From JAFKFH01 sp017307375 (GTDB lineage: Bacteria; Pseudomonadota; Alphaproteobacteria; Ferrovibrionales; Ferrovibrionaceae), in contig OZ245874.1 in NCBI GenBank assembly GCA_965229335.1, positions 4,278,001 through 4,342,000 of the forward strand: a stretch of 64,000 bases of DNA. Direction: 5' to 3'. The position numbers were made by a program, and so were the translations under genes. This document shows, piece after piece, positions 58,813-64,000 of the stretch. The number at the start of each line of letters is the position of its first letter. Positions within the stretch are counted from its first letter, which is position 1. Under the pieces are notes generated by a model that was given only the letters and a program-made list of their open reading frames with translations, was not told where the DNA came from and did not search any database.

Positions 58813-60545
58813 GAGCGCAGCTCCTCGACGGGTGTCACCCCCATCACGCCGAGGCCGGAGGCAATGACGGTGGCGACGCCCTGGGCCAGGGCCAGGCGCG
58901 CACGGGTCATCGCGTCGTCGCCGGCGATGACGAAGCGCAGGCCGACATCGTCATTGCCGAGATTCCAGAAGGCATGGAACGCGGCCGCGACTTCCTGGAG
59001 GAAGAAGGCGATGCGATGCGGTTCATGGGCCAGCGCCGCGATCTCGACCTGGCGCGGCCACGACGCCAGCAGCCGGATCAGGGCCAGTTCGCCGGGATGG
59101 CCGAGGCGCGAGACGTCGGCGCCCGCAACCTCGGCCGGGGCAATGCCCGCCTGGCGGAACAGGCTGTGGCAGCGGGCATGGGCATACTGGACGTAGAAGA
59201 CGGGGTTGTCCTTCGACTGCTCGGTCACCTTCTGGAAATCGAAGTCGAGCGGCGCGTCGTTCTTGCGCGTCAGCATGATGAAGCGGGTGACGTCGGGGCC
59301 GACCTCGTCGACGATGTCGCGCAAGGTGACGAACCGCCCTGCCCGCTTCGACATCTTCACCGGCACGCCGCCGTCGAGCAGGTTGACCATCTGGCAGAGC
59401 TTGACGTCGAGCGTCGCCCGGCCGCCCGAGGTCGCGGCCAGCGCCGCCCGGGTCCGCTTGACGTAACCGCCATGATCGGCGCCCCAGACGTTGATCTGGT
59501 CGGCAAAGCCGCGGCGGTACTTGTCGTAGTGATAGGCGATGTCGGCGGCGAAATAGGTCCAGGCCCCGTCCGACTTCTTCAGGGGCCGGTCGGTATCGTC
59601 GCCGAACTGGGCAGCGCGGAACAACAGCTGCGGCCGCGGCTCCCAGTCCTCGGGCGTCTTGCCCTTCGGCGGCTCGAGCACGCCGGTGTAGACGAGATCC
59701 TGGGCCTGCAGCGCGGCCACCGCCTCGTCGATCTTGCCGCCGACATGCAAGGCACGCTCGGACGAGAAGACCTCGTGGACGATGTTCAGCGCCTTCAGAT
59801 CGTCGCGGATCAGATCCAGCATCGCCGCGACGGTCTCGTCGCGGAAGATCACCAGCCACTCCGCCTCCGGCAGCGCGCGGTAGCGGTCGCCGTACTTGGC
59901 GGCCAGCGCCTGGCCGACCGGCTTCAGGTAGTCGCCGGGATAAAGCCCGGCCGGGATTTCGCCGATCTCGTCGCCCAGCGCTTCGCGATAGCGCAGATGG
60001 GCCGAGCGGGCCAGCACGTCGACCTGGGCGCCGGCATCATTGATGTAGTATTCGCGGCAGACGTCGTAGCCCGCCTTCTGCAGCAGCGCCGCCAGCGCGT
60101 CGCCATAGACGGCGCCGCGGCAATGGCCGACATGCAACGGACCTGTCGGGTTGGCCGAGACATATTCGACGTCGACCTTCGATCCCGCGCCCATCGTCGA
60201 CTGGCCGTAGGCCACGCCCGCCATCAGGATGTCGCGCAGCCGGTCCTGCCAGAACGCGGTGGCCAGCCGCAGGTTGAGGAACCCTGGACCGGCGATCTCG
60301 ACGGCCGTAACGGCCGGCAGCCCCTTGAGCCGCTCGGCCAGCGCCTCGGCGATGGCGCGCGGATTCGCGCGGGCGGGCTTGGCCAGCACCAGCGCGGCAT
60401 TGGTCGCGATGTCGCCATGCGCGGGGTCGCGCGGCGGCTCGACCGTCACGGCTGCGGTGTCGAGCCCCTCGGGCAGGGTGCCGGCGGCGACGAGACCGGA
60501 AACGGCATCGATCACCGCATTGCGGAATTCAGCAAACAGGTTCAT
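58809..60545 (-). CDS. argS: Arginyl-tRNA synthetase
   Basis: A 578-residue class I synthetase. The HIGH motif is HVGH (PTGPLHVGHCRG, about 130-141) and the second signature is KMSKRAGRF. The C-terminal anticodon-binding domain contains YAHARCHSLFRQA. The ATG at 60545 is chosen over a TTG one codon upstream. First gene of the operon; the promoter would lie in the 174-base gap shared with erpA. Confidence 0.97.
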   Translation of the reverse strand: MNLFAEFRNAVIDAVSGLVAAGTLPEGLDTAAVTVEPPRDPAHGDIATNAALVLAKPARANPRAIAEALAERLKGLPAVTAVEIAGPGFLNLRLATAFWQDRLRDILMAGVAYGQSTMGAGSKVDVEYVSANPTGPLHVGHCRGAVYGDALAALLQKAGYDVCREYYINDAGAQVDVLARSAHLRYREALGDEIGEIPAGLYPGDYLKPVGQALAAKYGDRYRALPEAEWLVIFRDETVAAMLDLIRDDLKALNIVHEVFSSERALHVGGKIDEAVAALQAQDLVYTGVLEPPKGKTPEDWEPRPQLLFRAAQFGDDTDRPLKKSDGAWTYFAADIAYHYDKYRRGFADQINVWGADHGGYVKRTRAALAATSGGRATLDVKLCQMVNLLDGGVPVKMSKRAGRFVTLRDIVDEVGPDVTRFIMLTRKNDAPLDFDFQKVTEQSKDNPVFYVQYAHARCHSLFRQAGIAPAEVAGADVSRLGHPGELALIRLLASWPRQVEIAALAHEPHRIAFFLQEVAAAFHAFWNLGNDDVGLRFVIAGDDAMTRARLALAQGVATVIASGLGVMGVTPVEELRS

Positions 60546-60646
60546 CAACGGGGCAAATCCACACTAGATATGGGGCGCAGATGCCAGGGCAACGCTAACC
60601 TTGGCTTACAGGCGACGCAAGCCACGCCGTCGGTTGCGCCCGCCGT

Positions 60647-60674
60647 TTGACATTGCCGGGTCCGTATCTACATT
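60647..60674 (+). promoter_or_regulatory. erpA: Candidate sigma-70 promoter of erpA
   Basis: TTGACA (60647-60652), a perfect -35 box, is followed after 16 bases by TACATT (60669-60674). Transcription would start near 60681, giving a leader of about 40 bases before the erpA ATG at 60720. Confidence 0.5.
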
Positions 60675-60719
60675 TAGTGGGACTGAGACGAAAGCATTTT
60701 CACAGGTAGCCCGACCACC

Positions 60720-61088
60720 ATGGATGCCGCGACCGCCCTGCCGGCCGAGACTGTTGCCACTGACGCCCTGACGCTGACGGCCGCCGCGGCCCGCCGCATC
60801 GCGCGGATCGTCGCGGCCGAGGGCAACCCCAAGCTGAAACTGCGGCTAGCGGTTTCGGGCGGGGGTTGTTCGGGCTTTTCCTACGGCTTCAGCCTGGACG
60901 ACGAGACGACGGCCGACGACGTCATGATCGAACGCGACGGGGCCACGCTTCTGGTCGATACCGTGTCGCTCGACCTGCTGCGCGGGTCCGAGGTCGACTT
61001 CGTCGAGGATCTGACCCAGGCCGGTTTCCAGGTGCGCAACCCCAATGCGGTTTCCTCCTGCGGCTGCGGCACTTCCTTCTCGATGTAG
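60720..61088 (+). CDS. erpA: A-type iron-sulfur cluster carrier (ErpA/IscA-like)
   Basis: A 122-residue HesB/IscA-family protein that accepts and delivers Fe-S clusters. The three conserved cysteines are Cys50 (GGGCSGFSYGF), Cys114 and Cys116 (SSCGCGTSFSM). The sequence is closer to ErpA than IscA by its C-terminus. It is divergent from argS and precedes xthA by 27 bases. Confidence 0.93.
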   Translation: MDAATALPAETVATDALTLTAAAARRIARIVAAEGNPKLKLRLAVSGGGCSGFSYGFSLDDETTADDVMIERDGATLLVDTVSLDLLRGSEVDFVEDLTQAGFQVRNPNAVSSCGCGTSFSM

Positions 61089-61115
61089 CCTGGTGCTGCC
61101 GCTATAAGTGGCGGC

Positions 61116-61889
61116 ATGCAGATCGCCACCTGGAACATCAATTCGGTCAAGGCCCGCCTGCCCAACCTGCTGGAGTGGCTGGCCGCGGCGCAGCCCGACG
61201 TCCTGCTGCTGCAGGAAATCAAATGCCAGACCGACGACTTTCCGCTGATGGAGATCCGCGCCGCCGGCTATCAGGCGGTGGCGCTGGGCCAGAAGAGCTA
61301 CAACGGCGTCGCCATCCTGTCGCGCCACCCGATCGAGGATGTCCGGCTGGGCCTGCCCGGCGACGATAGCGACGAACAGGCGCGCTATATCGAGGCGACG
61401 GTCAGGGGCTTGCGCATCGGCGGGCTGTACCTGCCCAACGGCAATCCGGCCCCGGGGCCGAAATACGACTACAAGCTGGCCTGGATGGCGCGGCTGCGCG
61501 CCCATGCCGAGGACCTGGTGCAGGGCGACCTGCCGGTGGTGCTGACCGGCGACTACAACGTCTGCCCGACCGATTTCGACGTCTACGACCCGATCGGCTT
61601 CGCCACCGACGCGCTGTGCCTGCCGGCCAGCCGTGCCGCCTTCCGCGCGCTGCTCAATGTCGGCTTCACCGAAGCCTACATCGCGCTGCACCCGAACGCC
61701 GCGCATCACTACACCTTCTGGGATTATCAGGGCCGCGCCTTCGAGCGCGGCGATGGCCTGCGCATCGATCACTTCCTGCTGTCGGGACTTGCCGCCGACC
61801 GGCTGGAAAAATGCGAGATCGATGTCGGCCCGCGCGGTCGGGAAAAGGCTTCCGACCATACGCCGGTGATCTGCACGCTGCGCGACTGA
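61116..61889 (+). CDS. xthA: Exodeoxyribonuclease III
   Basis: A 257-residue Mg-dependent endonuclease/exonuclease of base-excision repair. The motifs are LLLQEIKCQTD (catalytic Glu), GDYNVCPTDFDV (Asp-x-Asn) and RIDHFL with the terminal SDHTPV His. Length and order match XthA. It probably shares a transcript with erpA. Confidence 0.95.
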   Translation: MQIATWNINSVKARLPNLLEWLAAAQPDVLLLQEIKCQTDDFPLMEIRAAGYQAVALGQKSYNGVAILSRHPIEDVRLGLPGDDSDEQARYIEATVRGLRIGGLYLPNGNPAPGPKYDYKLAWMARLRAHAEDLVQGDLPVVLTGDYNVCPTDFDVYDPIGFATDALCLPASRAAFRALLNVGFTEAYIALHPNAAHHYTFWDYQGRAFERGDGLRIDHFLLSGLAADRLEKCEIDVGPRGREKASDHTPVICTLRD

Positions 61890-61998
61890 GGATATCGGCG
61901 CCCCGGATATAATTTACGCAAAATTCAAGATGTTGCTGCTATAGGCTTGAGAATAGACGGGGGCGAATCATCTGGGGTGGAATGGGGTGGGTCCGGCA

Positions 61999-62574
61999 AT
62001 GAGTGAACGGCGCGTTGCCCTGGCCCGACGGTCATTCGTATCGCTGCTGGCCTGCCTGCCGCTGGCTTGTGCCGGCGCAGGTCCAACCGGCGCGCAAACC
62101 ACCTCGCAGCCGACCTCGACCGGCGACACCACGCTGGTACCGCCCAACATCTTCACCGTCCCCCAGATCCCGGTGCCGCCCGAGGCACAGATCGCGCTGG
62201 AAGACACCGTCATCGTCGGGGCCGACGAATCCTGGACCGGCCAGGTCGTGATGACCGCCCCCTATCGTGTCGTCCAGGTGACGCTGTTCTTCCGCCAGGA
62301 AATGCCGAAATACGGCTGGGTCGAGACCGCGATCGTGCGCAGCCGGCGCGTCGCGATCTCGTTCACCCGCGACGACCGGGTCGCCATCGTCCGCATCGCC
62401 CCGAAAAGCGGTGGCGGCGTGTTCGGATCGGGCGACGGCTCGACCGAGATCGACGTCATCGTCTCGCCCGCCCAGGCGCGCGATGCCCAGGCCCGGCCCG
62501 CCGCCACCGGTAGCGCCGCCCCCGCCGCCCGCAGCACCGGCGCCAGCCGCCCGGCACCCCGTTCGACCCCATAG
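61999..62574 (+). CDS. Small lipoprotein of unknown function
   Basis: A 191-residue exported protein. The N-terminus RRSFVSLLACLPLACAGAG holds a lipobox (LAC), so it is likely lipid-anchored. The mature part has a ~90-residue conserved-looking core (TAPYRVVQVTLFFRQEMPKYGW and SRRVAISFTRDDRVAIVRI) and a low-complexity Ala/Arg/Pro tail. I do not recognise a named family. The ATG at 61999 is preferred to a GTG four codons earlier. Confidence 0.75.
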   Translation: MSERRVALARRSFVSLLACLPLACAGAGPTGAQTTSQPTSTGDTTLVPPNIFTVPQIPVPPEAQIALEDTVIVGADESWTGQVVMTAPYRVVQVTLFFRQEMPKYGWVETAIVRSRRVAISFTRDDRVAIVRIAPKSGGGVFGSGDGSTEIDVIVSPAQARDAQARPAATGSAAPAARSTGASRPAPRSTP

Positions 62575-62636
62575 AAATTTTTCCGGCAAATTCGCGCAGG
62601 GTTTTCCCCGGCAGCCCGTTTACATTTTGTTAGTGG

Positions 62637-63224
62637 TTGCGACCTGGGAGCCTGCGGCTGGAAATCTCGCCGGACACGCCGGACGACGAGTTGATGTTTG
62701 CGATTGCCGCCGGCGATCGCCGCGCCTTCGGCATGCTGATGGCGCGGCATCTGGCGCGCATCGTCGGCATCGCGCATGGCATCCTGCGCAATGCGTCGGA
62801 CGCCGAGGATGTCGGGCAGGAAACCTTTCTTCGGGTCTGGCGCCAGGCCGACCGCTGGACCCCGCGTGCCGGTGGCGCGCCCGCCTGGATGCGCCGCATT
62901 GCGGTCAATCTGTGCCTCGACCGGCTGCGCAAGCCGGCCGGCGCGCCGCTCGACAGCATCGAGGAACCGGCGGATCCGCGACCGGCGGCGGATTCGGTGC
63001 TGCTGGACCGGGAGCGAAATGCTGCCGTTGAAAAGGCCATCACCGCCCTGCCCGAACGGCAGCGTGTGGCACTGGTCTTGTGTTACCATCAAGGGGTGAG
63101 CAATGCAGAAGCCGCCGATCTCCTGGACGTCTCCGTCGCCGCCCTCGAAGGGCTGCTGGTGCGCGCCCGCCGCACCTTGCGATCGCGTTTGGTCGATTTC
63201 GTCGACGAGGATGCCGCATCATGA
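62637..63224 (+). CDS. ECF-type sigma factor (CnrH-like context)
   Basis: A 195-residue extracytoplasmic-function sigma factor. Region 2 is MLMARHLARIVGIAHGILRN and DAEDVGQETFLRVWRQ; region 4 is LPERQRVALVLCYHQGVSNAEAADLLDVSVAALEGLLVRARR. The start is taken as TTG 62637; an ATG at 62694 would cut into region 2. It begins a group of three genes joined by ATGA overlaps with an anti-sigma-like protein and a periplasmic sensor, the layout of metal-responsive CnrYXH-type systems. Confidence 0.85.
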   Translation: MRPGSLRLEISPDTPDDELMFAIAAGDRRAFGMLMARHLARIVGIAHGILRNASDAEDVGQETFLRVWRQADRWTPRAGGAPAWMRRIAVNLCLDRLRKPAGAPLDSIEEPADPRPAADSVLLDRERNAAVEKAITALPERQRVALVLCYHQGVSNAEAADLLDVSVAALEGLLVRARRTLRSRLVDFVDEDAAS

Positions 63225-63682
63225 TGACTGAGCGCCGCTTCGCCCGCCTGGTCGCCGCCCACGGCGCCGATCCCGCCCGCTGGCCGGAAGCCGAACGCCA
63301 CGCCGGGCGCGACTGGGTCGCGCGTCATCCGGCGGCAACCGTCGAACTCGCCGCCGCGCGCCGTCTCGACGCGTTGATCGACCGGACCGCGCCGCCGCCG
63401 CCGACGGATGCCGCGATGCTGGCCCTGGCCGACCGCATCATGGCCACCCTCGACGCGCGCGAGGCGGCGCTGCCGCCGGGCCTGCCGGCACCGGTGGTAA
63501 TGGCCCGGTCGCGGTTGCCGCGGGGCATGATCACCACGGTCTTCGCCGTCGCGGCCGTGGCGCTGGTCGGGCTCGGCCTGCTGCTCGGCCGCAGCGTGTC
63601 GCTGTCGCAGACCACGACGGCCGAGGCCGAGCAGATGCTGATGCTGGGCGGCCCAACATTGACTGCCGGATTTTCCTCATGA
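63221..63682 (+). CDS. Anti-sigma-like single-span membrane protein
   Basis: A 153-residue protein with a cytoplasmic N-terminal helical part (RRFARLVAAHGADPARWPEAERH) and one membrane span near the C-terminus (about 102-124, ITTVFAVAAVALVGLGLLL) followed by a short periplasmic tail. Its position between the sigma gene and the CnrX-like gene, with ATGA overlaps on both sides, points to an anti-sigma role; no zinc-binding His-x3-Cys-x2-Cys motif is present. Confidence 0.7.
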   Translation: MMTERRFARLVAAHGADPARWPEAERHAGRDWVARHPAATVELAAARRLDALIDRTAPPPPTDAAMLALADRIMATLDAREAALPPGLPAPVVMARSRLPRGMITTVFAVAAVALVGLGLLLGRSVSLSQTTTAEAEQMLMLGGPTLTAGFSS

Positions 63683-64000
63683 ACCTGCGCAACCCGATTC
63701 ACGCGCTGGCGATCGGCCTCGGCCTGTCGGTGGCACTGAACCTGGTCGGGGTCGGCTTCCTGCTGTCGTTCGTGCTGTTCCGGCCGCCCCCGCCGCCGCC
63801 CGGCCCGGTCGGCGAACACATGCTGGAACGGCTGGCCCGCCGCCTGCCGGCCGAGGATGGCGCCAAGCTGCTCACGGTCATCGCCAGGGGCCATACCGAC
63901 GAACAGGCCGCCGAACGGGACATGACGGCGGCAAGCCAGGCCCTGCGCGATGCGATCCTGGCCGATCCCTACGATCCGGCCCGTGCCGCCGCGGCGGGAC
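63679..64000 (+). CDS. CnrX/periplasmic heavy-metal sensor-like protein, 5' part
   Basis: The first 107 codons are inside the window. A membrane span (about 10-33, ALAIGLGLSVALNLVGVGFLL) is followed by a Pro-rich hinge and a helical periplasmic part (LERLARRLPAEDGAKLLTV and RDMTAASQALRDAILADPYDP). The layout resembles the CnrX/ZraP-like periplasmic metal-sensor family. With the preceding genes it would form a signalling system for an envelope metal or stress; the metal ligands lie beyond or are not obvious. Confidence 0.7.
   Translation, partial: MNLRNPIHALAIGLGLSVALNLVGVGFLLSFVLFRPPPPPPGPVGEHMLERLARRLPAEDGAKLLTVIARGHTDEQAAERDMTAASQALRDAILADPYDPARAAAAG

Noticed and set aside
1..64000. Search by eye for CRISPR arrays, tRNA/rRNA genes, IS ends and prophage genes.
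   Set aside because: No regularly spaced repeats, no cloverleaf-like or rRNA sequence, and no transposase, integrase or phage structural gene was seen.

Overview
The window is strongly GC-rich, protein-dense DNA with short intergenic gaps, many ATGA stop/start overlaps and frequent GTG or TTG starts. The gene content (class I PHA synthase, ErpA-type Fe-S protein, ScpA/ScpB next to NagZ and ArgS, an alaC-hom-glpX-recJ operon, DUF815 ATPase beside a LysM/M23 lipoprotein, CHASE-type diguanylate cyclases) points to an alphaproteobacterium, most like Rhodospirillales and relatives. The genus cannot be fixed from this stretch. No tRNA, rRNA, insertion sequence, prophage or CRISPR array was seen.

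Layout. 0-18 kb: end of a DUF815 ATPase gene, a LysM/M23 lipoprotein, a solitary histidine ammonia-lyase, and a signalling-rich stretch with a GGDEF-EAL protein, a periplasmic binding protein next to a CHASE3-HAMP-GAF-GGDEF cyclase, a CHASE-type GGDEF cyclase and a chemoreceptor. Among these lie nicotinamidase, an MFS transporter, and a TrmO-like protein followed by modB-modC (no modA here). 17-22 kb: a TetR regulator with a perfect FNR-type palindrome in front, a CurA-like oxidoreductase, a yybP-ykoY manganese riboswitch in front of a Gdt1/MneA-type Mn exporter, and a Tat-exported PhoD-like phosphatase. 22-39 kb: mostly core metabolism: recJ, glpX, hom, alaC, an OmpA-like lipoprotein, phaC, a DUF2845 protein, purC, an aldehyde dehydrogenase/LysR divergent pair, gamma-carbonic anhydrase-argC, and rplM-rpsI with a clear terminator.

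39-54 kb is the accessory part. It holds a decayed pheC-like gene, a secreted metzincin protease, an enoyl-CoA hydratase/CoA-binding/metY operon, and an apparent catabolic cluster (amidase, alpha/beta hydrolase, orphan type-5 binding protein, FhuF-like protein, double-wHTH GntR, omega-aminotransferase, LysR, tautomerase). A secreted pentapeptide-repeat protein follows, sharing its C-terminal domain with the protease, and then a porin. 54-64 kb: the argS-SPOR-nagZ-scpA-scpB operon, erpA, xthA, a small lipoprotein, and an ECF sigma / anti-sigma / CnrX-like sensor triplet cut by the window end.

The best-supported regulatory discovery is the Mn riboswitch (19931-20068). Its 5' P1 strand is repeated downstream at 20105-20112, so that two mutually exclusive folds can be drawn. 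The other leads are a possible binding-protein/cyclase sensor pair, the shared C-terminal domain of two secreted proteins, an 11-nt element that can pair in two ways around the start of a small exported cysteine-rich protein, and the two-wHTH GntR regulator with candidate operators. All of these are readings of the sequence only; no database search was run.
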